Assembly (NCBI RefSeq): GCF_019200975.1
Contig: NZ_JAHTMR010000002.1
Coordinates: forward strand, 603,679 to 667,678
Direction of reading: 5' to 3'
DNA: 64,000 nucleotides
From: Pseudomonas sp. PD9R
GTDB taxonomy: Bacteria; Pseudomonadota; Gammaproteobacteria; Pseudomonadales; Pseudomonadaceae
Made by a program: the position numbers and the translations under genes. The stretch's first letter is position 1. The number at the start of each line of letters is the position of its first letter. Of the stretch, positions 47,459-55,236 are shown piece by piece. The notes beneath the pieces are model-generated. The model searched no databases, was not told where the DNA came from, and worked only from the letters and a program-made list of their open reading frames with translations.

Positions 47459-48679
47459 TCACTCAATGGGTTTTTGAGTTGTCGGTAAGCGCCAGCTGGC
47501 AATGAAGCACATCAACAATAAGCTACACATCACTCCAAGCAATACTGATGCCCCATGGCGTTGCAAAATGAAAGCTGCGGCGATGGGACCGCAGGCTTGG
47601 GCAACAAGTATCGGCCTTGCGAGCCGCCCCATTCGTGTGCCATACCCTTGAGGCCCAAACAGCGCCAATGGAAGAGTACCGCGAGCGATAGTGAGGATGC
47701 CGTTACCTGCGCCGTAAAGTGCAATCGCCACGAAGGCCAGCCAAGGCAGGCCTGATATCAGCAGTCCAAGTCCGATCAAACAAAGCAACACACCAGCGCG
47801 TGCGGACCAAGTTGGGTGGAGGTTTCTGCCTATGGAAAACTCTGCCACCCGTGCCACAACTTGCGAGGGGCCAATCACCATGCCGATAGCCAAGGCCACA
47901 GCGGTCGCGCTCCCCAGCTGCTTAAGGACATTGAGCAGGTGTACTGAGATACCTGATACGACCAACGCCAGAATCGTCAGCATGGCACCAATCAACAAGA
48001 ACAGATGATTGATGGTCTTGGGACGAGGTTCAGATGCATTGGGTGATTCAATTATGACGGGGTGAGGCGGTTGTTTTGTGCTTCCAGGAATCAACAGGGC
48101 ATGAATAGGGAATCCGATTAGCAAGTGAGCTGCTGCGATGGCGAAGCAGGCGCTCCTCCAACCGATCCAACTCTCCAGTCCCGCTATCACCGGCCAGCCG
48201 ATGGTGCTGGCGAAGCCACCCAACAGGGTCAGCCCGGTAATTGACGTTCGAGCCCCCTCGCCGAAAAGTCGTCCCAAGGTTGAAAAAGCAGCGTCGTATA
48301 AACCCGCTGCCATGGCGACGCCGATCAGAGTCCATGCGAGGTAGTAAGTTGCAACGTTGCCAGCCAGTCCCAGCACCAGCATACCGAGCGCTAGCAGCAG
48401 TGAACTGGCGGCCAGGACGGAGCGTCCGCCATGACGATCAATCTGACGACCAACTGCCGGCGAGGAAGCTCCGGCTACCAGCATTCCCCAGGACAGGCCG
48501 CCCACTACGCTGGTGATGGAACACCCTGTTTCTTTGGCTATCGGAGCCGCAAGCACTGCCGGTAAGTAATAGGTCGTACCCCAAGCAAGAATTTGGGTGA
48601 AACCCATAGCCCATACGAGCCTGGAGCGATTGACCGGAGGATGAATCTGCTCTGGAAGTGTCACGACCGGTGCATTCAC
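47459..48679 (-). CDS. MFS transporter, divergent from a MarR regulator
   Basis: 406 aa, 12 membrane helices by pattern. WGMLVAGASSPAVGRQIDRHGGR between helices 2 and 3 is the MFS loop signature, and TLLGGFASTIGWPV lies in helix 5. The sequence looks like the sialate/oxalate-type or YbfB-like MFS branch. It shares a 120-bp divergent promoter with the MarR gene and carries a MarR-type operator just before its ATG. With ArsN-like and ArsO-like genes alongside, it probably exports an organoarsenical or other toxic compound; that is inferred from context. Confidence 0.88.
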   Translation of the reverse strand: MNAPVVTLPEQIHPPVNRSRLVWAMGFTQILAWGTTYYLPAVLAAPIAKETGCSITSVVGGLSWGMLVAGASSPAVGRQIDRHGGRSVLAASSLLLALGMLVLGLAGNVATYYLAWTLIGVAMAAGLYDAAFSTLGRLFGEGARTSITGLTLLGGFASTIGWPVIAGLESWIGWRSACFAIAAAHLLIGFPIHALLIPGSTKQPPHPVIIESPNASEPRPKTINHLFLLIGAMLTILALVVSGISVHLLNVLKQLGSATAVALAIGMVIGPSQVVARVAEFSIGRNLHPTWSARAGVLLCLIGLGLLISGLPWLAFVAIALYGAGNGILTIARGTLPLALFGPQGYGTRMGRLARPILVAQACGPIAAAFILQRHGASVLLGVMCSLLLMCFIASWRLPTTQKPIE

Positions 48680-48684
48680 TTTTA

Positions 48685-48699
48685 GTTGTCAGTAACAAC
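48685..48699. promoter_or_regulatory. MarR-type operator, site 1
   Basis: GTTGTCAGTAACAAC, one of three sites fitting GTTG-N4-TAACAAC. It begins five bases upstream of the MFS ATG on the minus strand, so binding would block MFS initiation. Confidence 0.65.
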
Positions 48700-48769
48700 A
48701 AGCTAGCGCCTTCGTCTGGCTACCGTCAACCGAGATCGGTGTTGACGATTCCGAGATACCAGGATTATT

Positions 48770-48784
48770 GTTGCAGCTAACAAC
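48770..48784. promoter_or_regulatory. MarR-type operator, site 2
   Basis: GTTGCAGCTAACAAC, six bases before the GTG and 15 before the ATG of the MarR gene. Suggests autorepression. Confidence 0.65.
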
Positions 48785-48799
48785 TAAATTGTGACGGTT

Positions 48800-49297
48800 A
48801 TGACGAATGGTAAAAACGATCAGCTGACTCAGGATTCCGAGGACTTGTACGAGGCGTTGAACCAACTGGTTCGCGTCCATCAATTCCGTGATCGAGATCG
48901 GATCTGCTGTTACGACGTGTCTGTAACCCAGTGCTATGCCGTCGAAACGCTGGTCAAAAGGGGCGCATTGCGCCTTCAGGTCCTGGCGGAAGAAATGTTC
49001 TTGGACAAGAGCACGGCGAGTCGTGTGATCGATACCCTGGAACGCAAAGGGTATGTATCCCGTGTTGAGGATGATGAAGATCGGCGTGCAGTGCGAATTC
49101 AGGCAACAGACGCTGGACGTGAGCTTTACGCGAAGATCAGAACTGATCTGATTGCTGAGGAACGAGCGATGATCGAAAACCTCTCGCCTGAAGCCAGGCA
49201 GGGAGCGCTGAGTTTGCTGAGGCAGATTACGAGGGCCACGGAGATTCGCTGCGGGCTCGTGAGTGAGTGCTGCCCAGCCGTGAAGAGCAAAGATTGA
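48800..49297 (+). CDS. MarR-family regulator rich in cysteines
   Basis: 165 aa from the ATG at 48800 (a GTG three codons earlier is possible). The winged helix (about residues 55-115) has LRLQVLAEEMFLDKSTASRVIDTLERKGYVSRVEDDEDRRAV. Six cysteines sit outside it: C36, C37 and C45 in the N-terminal helix, and C151, C157 and C158 near the C-terminus. In the folded dimer these ends meet, so a trivalent-arsenic or thiol switch is plausible. Regulates itself, the divergent MFS and probably the GNAT-ArsO pair through matching operators. Confidence 0.88.
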   Translation: MTNGKNDQLTQDSEDLYEALNQLVRVHQFRDRDRICCYDVSVTQCYAVETLVKRGALRLQVLAEEMFLDKSTASRVIDTLERKGYVSRVEDDEDRRAVRIQATDAGRELYAKIRTDLIAEERAMIENLSPEARQGALSLLRQITRATEIRCGLVSECCPAVKSKD

Positions 49298-49330
49298 AAA
49301 GGGAAGAGTTTCCCTTTTTTTGCCAATAAT

Positions 49331-49345
49331 GTTGTTACTACCAAC
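49331..49345. promoter_or_regulatory. MarR-type operator, site 3
   Basis: GTTGTTACTACCAAC on the + strand; its complement GTTGGTAGTAACAAC fits GTTG-N4-TAACAAC. It lies 18 bp before the GNAT gene start, so the GNAT-ArsO pair is likely in the same regulon and has its own promoter. Confidence 0.65.
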
Positions 49346-49362
49346 GTAATGGGGCTCCAACA

Positions 49363-49866
49363 ATGCGAGTTCGTTTAGCTGAGCCGAAAGACACTGTTTC
49401 AATAGCCGCCATCTACAACCAGGGAATCGAGGAGCGTAGCTCTACGTTTGAAACGACTCCTCGAAGCCCGGCAGACATGCTTGATCGCATCCACTCAATG
49501 GAGCGTTATCCAGTGTTGGTCATGGTCGATGAGGCGGATCAGGTTGTTGGCTGGGCTGGACTCAGTAGTTATCGCGCCCGTGCCTGTTACGACGGCATTG
49601 CGGATTTTTCCATTTACCTGGACCGCGCTGTTCGCGGTCAGGGGCTCGGCAAACAGTTACTTCAGTCACTGCTGAAAGAAGCCGAAGTTCGCGGATTCTG
49701 GAAAGTCCTTTCCCGCATTTTCACCTTCAATAACGCCAGTCTCGCTTTATGCGAAGCCTGTGGTTTCCGCCAAGTGGGGGTATATGAAAAACACGCCTGC
49801 CTGGAAGGACGCTGGCTCGACTGCGCGATTGTTGAGCGCCTGTTTCCGAACAATCAGCCAGCCTGA
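49363..49866 (+). CDS. arsN: GNAT N-acetyltransferase, ArsN/phosphinothricin type
   Basis: 167 aa. Single GNAT domain: IYNQGIEERSSTFETTPRS near residue 18, acetyl-CoA loop RAVRGQGLGKQLLQSLL (about 88-104) and FNNASLALCEACGFRQVGVYEKH. The match is to the phosphinothricin/arsinothricin N-acetyltransferase branch (PAT, ArsN1), which acetylates the amino group of these toxins. The ars neighbours favour arsinothricin as substrate; phosphinothricin or methionine sulfoximine remain possible. Pairs with the flavoprotein gene 14 bp downstream. Confidence 0.85.
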   Translation: MRVRLAEPKDTVSIAAIYNQGIEERSSTFETTPRSPADMLDRIHSMERYPVLVMVDEADQVVGWAGLSSYRARACYDGIADFSIYLDRAVRGQGLGKQLLQSLLKEAEVRGFWKVLSRIFTFNNASLALCEACGFRQVGVYEKHACLEGRWLDCAIVERLFPNNQPA

Positions 49867-49880
49867 AAAAGGAGTCGATC

Positions 49881-51197
49881 ATGGAAAGCACTCGCCTTCC
49901 CGTTGCTATCATTGGAGCGGGCCCAGTGGGCCTCGCCGCAGCCGCTCACCTGCTGGCCAGAGGTATCACTCCGCTGATCCTGGAAGCTGGTCCGGAAGCT
50001 GGGGCCAGCATTGAAGAATGGGCGCATGTGAAGATGTTTTCTCCGTGGCAGTTCAATGTGGACAAGGAGGCGGTCAAACTTCTGCTGGCCAATGGTTGGA
50101 CTCCACCACCGGATAACGAATATCCAACGGGTCGTGAACTGCTGGACCGGTTTGTTCGACCTCTCGCGGACCTCGAACAGATCAAGCGTCACTTGCAGCT
50201 CAATACCCATGTTCTGGCAGCCACTCGTGTCGGTCAGGATGTGCTGAAGACCCAGTGCAGATCGGCAGCTCCTTTTTTACTGCGTGTCGCAGGGCCAGCG
50301 GGTGAACAGGATGTACTGGCCAGTGCTGTCATTGATGCCTCGGGCACTTACCTGACACCAAACTGGATGGGCGCCCATGGCATCCCTGCATTGGGCGAGA
50401 TCGAGCATGCGGCGCACATTTCATACGGCATTCCGGAGGTGCTGGGTCGTGCGCGGAATCGCTATGCCAACAAAAGAGTGCTGGTGGTGGGTGGTGGTCA
50501 CTCCGCGTTTAACGCCCTCCAGGATCTGGTGCGGCTGACACAGGAGGCGCCGCAAACCAAAGTGCTCTGGGCGATCCGAGGTAATTCTCTTGAGCGCATT
50601 CTGGGTGGTGGTGCGAATGATCAATTGGAAGAGCGCGGAAAGCTCGGCCTGAAGATTCGCCAGTTGCTGAATGACGGCGTGATCGAGTTGTTCAAAAACG
50701 TCGCTATCGATCAGGTTGCAGGCAATGGCCAAGGACTGGTCGTGAAGGTGGGAGACCAGATACTTCCACCTGTGGACGAAATCATTGTGGCGACTGGATT
50801 CCGCCCAGACCTGAGTCTGCTCTCCGAGCTGCGTATCTCACTTGATCCCGCGACCCAAAGCGCAGTGTTGCTTGCTCCAATGATTGATCCCAACGAACAC
50901 AGCTGCGGTACGGTCAGGCCCCATGGCGCGATAGAGCTGGCCCATCCTGAAGAAGGTATGTTTATTGTGGGGATGAAGAGCTATGGCCGGGCGCCTACGT
51001 TCTTGTTGATGACTGGGTATGAGCAGGTTCGGTCTGTCGTCGCCGCATTGGCAGGTGATTGGGATGCGGCCAAGAGGGTTGAGCTGGTTCTCCCTGAGAC
51101 AGGTATATGCAACTCGGATTTCAATGAGGCTGATGATCGTTTGGAGGCTTCGGCAAGTCAGAAATCTTGTTGCGGCACTGGAGGGGGCGACTTCTGA
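49881..51197 (+). CDS. arsO: Flavin-dependent monooxygenase-like protein (ArsO-like)
   Basis: 438 aa, strong AAGGAG before the ATG. FAD Rossmann motif IIGAGPVGLAAAAHL (about residues 9-23), NADPH motif VLVVGGGHSAFNA (about 200-212) and the ATGF-type closure IIVATGFRPDL. The C-terminus ends SCCGTGGGDF, with a vicinal Cys pair (C430/C431) that could bind As(III). Proteins of this kind are called ArsO in ars operons; the reaction is not established. Forms a two-gene unit with the GNAT. Confidence 0.82.
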   Translation: MESTRLPVAIIGAGPVGLAAAAHLLARGITPLILEAGPEAGASIEEWAHVKMFSPWQFNVDKEAVKLLLANGWTPPPDNEYPTGRELLDRFVRPLADLEQIKRHLQLNTHVLAATRVGQDVLKTQCRSAAPFLLRVAGPAGEQDVLASAVIDASGTYLTPNWMGAHGIPALGEIEHAAHISYGIPEVLGRARNRYANKRVLVVGGGHSAFNALQDLVRLTQEAPQTKVLWAIRGNSLERILGGGANDQLEERGKLGLKIRQLLNDGVIELFKNVAIDQVAGNGQGLVVKVGDQILPPVDEIIVATGFRPDLSLLSELRISLDPATQSAVLLAPMIDPNEHSCGTVRPHGAIELAHPEEGMFIVGMKSYGRAPTFLLMTGYEQVRSVVAALAGDWDAAKRVELVLPETGICNSDFNEADDRLEASASQKSCCGTGGGDF

Positions 51198-51246
51198 TGA
51201 TGTACCACGTACCTCGCCAGGATGCTGCAAAGGCTAGTGCACAGCC

Positions 51247-51282
51247 ACCGAACCCGCCCTCAGCGACAGCGGCGGGTTCGGT
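51247..51282 (+). terminator. Terminator after arsO
   Basis: ACCGAACCCGCC-CTCAGCGACAGC-GGCGGGTTCGGT: perfect 12-bp stem followed by a T-rich stretch. Confidence 0.85.
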
Positions 51283-51343
51283 TGAATTTATTCATTTATT
51301 AAGCATGCTTAGGTAGGGCGAAATTGCAGGCCAGGTGACCACC
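51283..51343. other. Left flank of the cassette, no gene
   Basis: The gap between arsO and the next gene (51198-51610) holds the arsO terminator, this flank and the left cassette end at 51344-51414. No ORF is credible; AAGCATGCTT at 51301 is a short palindrome. Confidence 0.5.
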
Positions 51344-51345
51344 CG

Positions 51346-51414
51346 TTTGCATTCGAGCTGACCAGTCATTTGCATTGAATCCGACCAACGATTGCATTGG
51401 ATTTGACCAGCACC
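51346..51414 (+). repeat. Left end of cassette: three 23-bp repeats
   Basis: Units at 51346-51368, 51369-51391 and 51392-51414, consensus TTTGCATT-GA-CTGACCA. Head to tail without spacers. Confidence 0.75.
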
Positions 51415-51610
51415 CTTCGCAACCATGACCGGTAAAGAACTTTCGATTTATGCCGTGGCGATAGGTAGCAATCGGCCAAAACCGGCCAGTCAATCACCCC
51501 TGAAATCCGGGACGCTTCCCGCAACGCTCTGCCTCCAGCCTGCGCTGCTGACACTAAACAATTGCTGGAGTACGATGAGCATAACGCCATCATGCTAGGA
51601 AGGGACTGAA

Positions 51611-52717
51611 TTGAATAACGAAGCAGGGAAGGCTGATCTGGCGACAGAGCTAGCAACAGCTGAATTTGTTGCATCGCCGAAAAGAACAATGGTTACGCAC
51701 AACTCGGCTCTGCAAAAAGTTCAACTTAATGACCGCTCTCTCGGTAAGCCATATTATGAGACCAGCGAGACGGATCTAAGATATTATCTCACCCGTCTTT
51801 TAGAAGATATAATTGACAATACGAGAAGCCAGACTTTTAAGCTTGATGACAATGGTTTTATAAAAAAACTTCTTGAGGAGCTAATAGGCAGTGACTTTAA
51901 TAGTGCTGCTGTAAAATTTACAGAGCGCCTATTGAATTGTGAGATTGAAAAACAAGATCAGCTTGGTGGTTTTACCAAATTGCGAGACGGAAGTCTCCTC
52001 TGTTGCCATTTCACTGTTAACGGGGAAGAGCACATAGTCCTCGTAAAGGTAGACCATGCGGATTTCCTCAATGAGGCTACCCTGATGCGTAGTGCGGGTC
52101 TTCCGGAAAAACAAAGGGCTCAAAAATGCGCAACATTTAAAGTAATTGGTGACCAACTAGATCCCATCGTTGTAATTAGTGATAGCAGCCCGCTTCTTAC
52201 GGAATACTGGTGGAATGCGTTCCTATGTTTGACTCCGCTTTCCTCTCCAGAAACAAATACTCTAAAATCATTTCTAGCCTTAGAGTCGCTTCTTAAAAAT
52301 CGTATACAGCCCAAGTCAAAAACTGACTATTGGACGCTTCGAAACTCCTTGGTTGGCTATTATACGACAAGGGAGCAATGTAGCTTTCCGGATATGATTG
52401 ATGAGTTGTTTAGTGGCTACAAGCCCGACAGTTTAGACGTAAGTATGGAGAAACTGATTGCTGAAGCAAAGGAACTCCCCAAAAAAGGAAAAGGTTTTGA
52501 TACCCTTTTCTCCATAGCGCCAAAGATCATCAAGGCGCGCATAAAGCGGCAAATCAATCTTGCTGAAAATGTTGATCTTCGAATTACTGGAGAGATTAAC
52601 GACTTTACTGGCATGTTCAACACTGGCGAAGATGCTGGACGAAAATATCTGAAAATCTACTCAGATCAAGGTTACGAAGCCTTTCATCGCAAGGCTAGCG
52701 AAAATGAAATTGAATGA
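51611..52717 (+). CDS. Cassette gene 1: possible nucleoid-associated (NA37/YejK-like) protein
   Basis: 368 aa from a TTG at 51611 with AGGAAGGGA seven bases upstream. No signal peptide or membrane helix. The central part (about residues 120-240) contains a strand-rich block ending VNGEEHIVLVKVDH and then YWWNAFLCLTPLSSPETNT, which reminds me of the nucleoid-associated NdpA/YejK family, but the match is weak. The C-terminal third is basic/helical (KKGKGFDTLFSIAPKIIKARIKRQINL). Visibly AT-rich compared with its neighbours, a sign of transfer. It overlaps gene 2 by 14 bases, so they act together. Confidence 0.8.
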   Translation: MNNEAGKADLATELATAEFVASPKRTMVTHNSALQKVQLNDRSLGKPYYETSETDLRYYLTRLLEDIIDNTRSQTFKLDDNGFIKKLLEELIGSDFNSAAVKFTERLLNCEIEKQDQLGGFTKLRDGSLLCCHFTVNGEEHIVLVKVDHADFLNEATLMRSAGLPEKQRAQKCATFKVIGDQLDPIVVISDSSPLLTEYWWNAFLCLTPLSSPETNTLKSFLALESLLKNRIQPKSKTDYWTLRNSLVGYYTTREQCSFPDMIDELFSGYKPDSLDVSMEKLIAEAKELPKKGKGFDTLFSIAPKIIKARIKRQINLAENVDLRITGEINDFTGMFNTGEDAGRKYLKIYSDQGYEAFHRKASENEIE

Positions 52718-54161
52718 TATTTTTTACGCATTAAATTCCAGTGCTATACATCTTAAGAGTGTAGAGAACGAACGTGCTCTGAGAATTGACTTTCGAGTTT
52801 CTGCAACGCACGTCGATCTAGAGAAACTTCGAGTCGCGCTCAACCAAATCAGCCCGAGAGATGCATTTAGCCTTTCCTACAAGCCCGACAATAGTGATTT
52901 CTCCACAGCTGTGAATAGCTCACAAACGGAAGAGCTAATTGAGTTCGCCGAAACATTAGACAGCATTGGACTGCCTGGAAAAATTGAATTAACAGTCTCG
53001 AAAAAAATTGAGTCATTCACAATTTCAGTCTATAGCTTGGATCTAATGGTAAGTGGCTGGAAAGATGGAGGATTAGTGCAGACTTTTGAGAAAATCTTGG
53101 CATTGTCAAGCCGAGCTTATTATCTCGAATGTTTCGAACTGCACAAACCCTACGCTACCGGGCTTTTTGTGTTCGGCCCAAAGCGCTTATCGAGTATTCC
53201 CCCTAAAAGCCCGGAAAATCCTAATAGAGACAAGATTATCGGCTTGCGCTCTAAGGCATGTAATATTTACTTGGAGGTCATTCAGAGGTTAATCCCCGAT
53301 GATTTTAAGTTTTCTGAGGAGCTTCCGCACGATGGGGTATGTTTAGTTTTTAGGAAGCTACAGACTATCATCTGTGCCTCTTACCTTGCAGACACTACTC
53401 GCGGGGAGGCTGATCAAAGCATTTCGATTCTGCTGAAAGGTTATAAAACCGCAAACTTTCAAGCGCCTAGCTTAGATAAAATTGCCACCGAAAACAGCAA
53501 GGTTTTTTTTGATATTTATAGCTGGGCATACACTGATGGTAATGTTGTTGATAAGCTTGGGATATGCAGGAACGTAATTTCTATCCATGTAAATGGCGGT
53601 GAGTTGCTGGACCTGAAGCCAGGATGCCTCGAAGCTATATACTCCAATTATGTAATTTATCTCAAGGAAAACCTCAAGCAATACGTCGACCTGAAGAACA
53701 AGCTAAGCGAGCAAATTCAGAAGTCTTCAGAAAAAGCTTCAGATGTGTCAAAAAATATAAACTCATATCTCAGAGGCTCTATTTTTTCTGTGTGCTCGTT
53801 CATTTTTTCAGTCTTTTTGATCAGGTCTTTAGGCAAGACTACTACAGATCCAATATTAAATGATGGTGCATACAGTATTTTTCTTTTGCTAATGTTTGTT
53901 TCTGTGTTGGTGTTATCATACGCGGTAACCGAAACCAACTCTGAGCTTAGGCGATATAAGAGAAACTACAAAAGCTTCCAAAATAGATATACTGATCTAA
54001 TCAGTTCTGAAGACCTTAATCTTATATTTTCAAACAATAAAGATTATAACGGAGATATTGCCTACATCAAATCGTCTCGTAGGCGGGCTGTCTGTCTATG
54101 GCTGATTTCATTAATTGTGATTTTTGGCTTCGTAACCTTCATCTATCTGAAGCGATTGTAG
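52704..54161 (+). CDS. Cassette gene 2: unknown protein with three C-terminal membrane helices
   Basis: 485 aa. A soluble N-terminal region of about 330 residues without a recognised motif is followed by a short coiled-coil-like stretch (about 325-355, LKENLKQYVDLKNKLSEQIQ). Predicted membrane helices lie at about 359-377, 390-408 and 462-481, with a charged cytoplasmic loop between helices 2 and 3 (SELRRYKRNYKSFQNRY). AT-rich like gene 1 and translationally coupled to it. A large sensing domain plus a small membrane part in a mobile two-gene operon is a common layout of anti-phage systems; there is no direct evidence for that here. Confidence 0.8.
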   Translation: MKLNDIFYALNSSAIHLKSVENERALRIDFRVSATHVDLEKLRVALNQISPRDAFSLSYKPDNSDFSTAVNSSQTEELIEFAETLDSIGLPGKIELTVSKKIESFTISVYSLDLMVSGWKDGGLVQTFEKILALSSRAYYLECFELHKPYATGLFVFGPKRLSSIPPKSPENPNRDKIIGLRSKACNIYLEVIQRLIPDDFKFSEELPHDGVCLVFRKLQTIICASYLADTTRGEADQSISILLKGYKTANFQAPSLDKIATENSKVFFDIYSWAYTDGNVVDKLGICRNVISIHVNGGELLDLKPGCLEAIYSNYVIYLKENLKQYVDLKNKLSEQIQKSSEKASDVSKNINSYLRGSIFSVCSFIFSVFLIRSLGKTTTDPILNDGAYSIFLLLMFVSVLVLSYAVTETNSELRRYKRNYKSFQNRYTDLISSEDLNLIFSNNKDYNGDIAYIKSSRRRAVCLWLISLIVIFGFVTFIYLKRL

Positions 54162-54222
54162 TATCGGAAATGCCTCATCGACTGGCCATTTTGGGTCGTT
54201 CTCTGCCGGCCTGACTACGAAG

Positions 54223-54270
54223 CGTGCGGGTCAAGTTCGATGAAATGACTGGTCAGGTCGGATGCAAACA
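54223..54270 (-). repeat. Right end of cassette: two inverted repeat units
   Basis: Read on the minus strand from 54270: TGTTTGCATCCGACCTGACC-AGTCA, then TTTCATCGAACTTGACC-CGCAC. Matches the left-end units in inverted orientation. Confidence 0.7.
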
Positions 54271-54289
54271 GGAGGGCAATTCTGTGCAA

Positions 54290-54546
54290 TTACCCGATAG
54301 CCTTGAGCGCTTTCTTGTCGCCTGACTTGACAGTTACCCCGTCTGGGCCTGCACCAATTCCGTAGAATGATTGGGCGGCTCCCCGTGCGCTATGAAGTCT
54401 TTTTGCTGCTCTATCCTTCACGAAAGCCCCCCAATTCGAACGGCGTCCACTTGGGTAGCAAACCCAGGTTTGTCGTACTGGTTCGCGAAGCTGAGGCTCG
54501 CAAATAGGCAAGTCCATAAAGCAGCTGTGATCGTCAGTTTTTTCAT
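54290..54546 (-). pseudogene. Small secreted protein, frameshifted at a G6 run
   Basis: The ATG at 54546 has a strong CAGGAGA seven bases upstream and encodes a clear signal peptide (MKKLTITAALWTCLFASLSF, cleavage likely after SFA). The frame closes after 42 codons at 54418, directly behind a run of six G (54427-54432 on the minus strand). With one extra G it continues as GGAFVKDRAAKRL ... GDKKALKAIG to 54290, giving 85 aa. Either a recent frameshift, a sequencing error or a phase-variable tract. Function unknown; divergent from the ars operon. Confidence 0.6.
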
Positions 54547-54753
54547 TCGTCTGTCTCCTGGTTATGCGAACAGGAGTGAGACTATTTCTGTTTGAATGAC
54601 TCACTCATTACAAAATTCGAATATACAATTTTCCAAATATTTCTGAAGCGTTTCGCCAAGTGAATAGCCTGCTGCTCACCTTAAGACCAGGGCTTTTAGC
54701 CGATTATCCTCGATAGGAATCGGGGTCTTCCGGAATTATTCCGTCGCTGAACC

Positions 54754-54795
54754 TTTACCTTACATGCGGAAAAACATATATTCGTTAAACCGCAT
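54754..54795 (+). promoter_or_regulatory. Promoter and probable ArsR operator of the ars operon
   Basis: -35 TTTACC (54754-54759), 17-bp spacer, -10 TATATT (54777-54782), expected start about 54789. An inverted repeat ATGCGG (54764-54769) / CCGCAT (54790-54795) surrounds the -10, a good position for ArsR repression. Confidence 0.6.
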
Positions 54796-54813
54796 ATGAG
54801 CTGAGGCTTCACA

Positions 54814-55227
54814 ATGACCAGCAAAGCCCGTGTCCTATTCGTCTGTACCGCAAACGCTGCACGATCTCAGTTGGCCCAAGCGTTGCTGAGGCATACCGAC
54901 TCAGAGCATTTCGAGGCGTTCAGCGCCGGCACAACTCCGACTCAGGTAGATCCACGCACCTTTGAGGCGCTTTCACACATAGGTGTGAGCACCGAAGGAT
55001 TACGTAGCAAGTCGATAGACGAGTTCCGTGGTGAGCGTTTCGATTACGTCATCACCTTGTGTGATAAAGCCGCAGCGGAATGCCTGTCTTTACCTGGAGC
55101 CGGTGAGGCATTGGCCTGGAGTTTTGAGGACCCGGTCACCAGCACCAAACCCGATGCCTTCCGTCACACCCTTCATGAAATTCATGAGCGCATCAAGATG
55201 TTCGTCTTGGTCAAAAACAAACACTGA
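54814..55227 (+). CDS. Arsenate reductase-like low-MW phosphatase family protein (first copy)
   Basis: 137 aa. P-loop CTANAARS (C11-R17) and acid-loop-like SFEDPVTST; no extra thioredoxin-type Cys pair at the C-terminus. Belongs to the LMW-PTP/ArsC fold. As the first gene of the ars operon it may reduce arsenate to arsenite or may be a phosphatase adapted to arsenic. Shorter than and clearly different from the second copy at 55636. arsR follows nine bases later. Confidence 0.85.
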   Translation: MTSKARVLFVCTANAARSQLAQALLRHTDSEHFEAFSAGTTPTQVDPRTFEALSHIGVSTEGLRSKSIDEFRGERFDYVITLCDKAAAECLSLPGAGEALAWSFEDPVTSTKPDAFRHTLHEIHERIKMFVLVKNKH

Positions 55228-55236
55228 GAAAACGAT

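Larger units (their letters stand above)
51344..54270. mobile_element. Transposase-less cassette with IS21-type multi-repeat ends and two cargo genes
   Basis: Left end: three consecutive repeats of about 23 bp with cores TTTGCATTCGAGCTGACCA, TTTGCATTGAATCCGACCA and TTGCATTGGATTTGACCA (51346-51414). Right end, inverted: a unit starting TGTTTGCATCCGACCTGACC (54270 leftward) and a second TTTCATCGAACTTGACC. CTGACCAGTCATTT is identical in both outermost units, and further in both ends share TTGACC-GCAC and GGCCAGTC stretches. Multiple sub-terminal repeats are the IS21 (and Tn7-like) pattern. No istA/istB is inside, only the two cargo genes, so it fits a mobile insertion cassette moved in trans. 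No clear target duplication. Confidence 0.65.

Noticed and set aside
54290..54604. 104-codon minus frame starting at 54604
   Set aside because: Its start lies upstream of the strong ribosome site and signal peptide, which are in another frame; only its distal part may be real, as the frameshifted end of the secreted protein.
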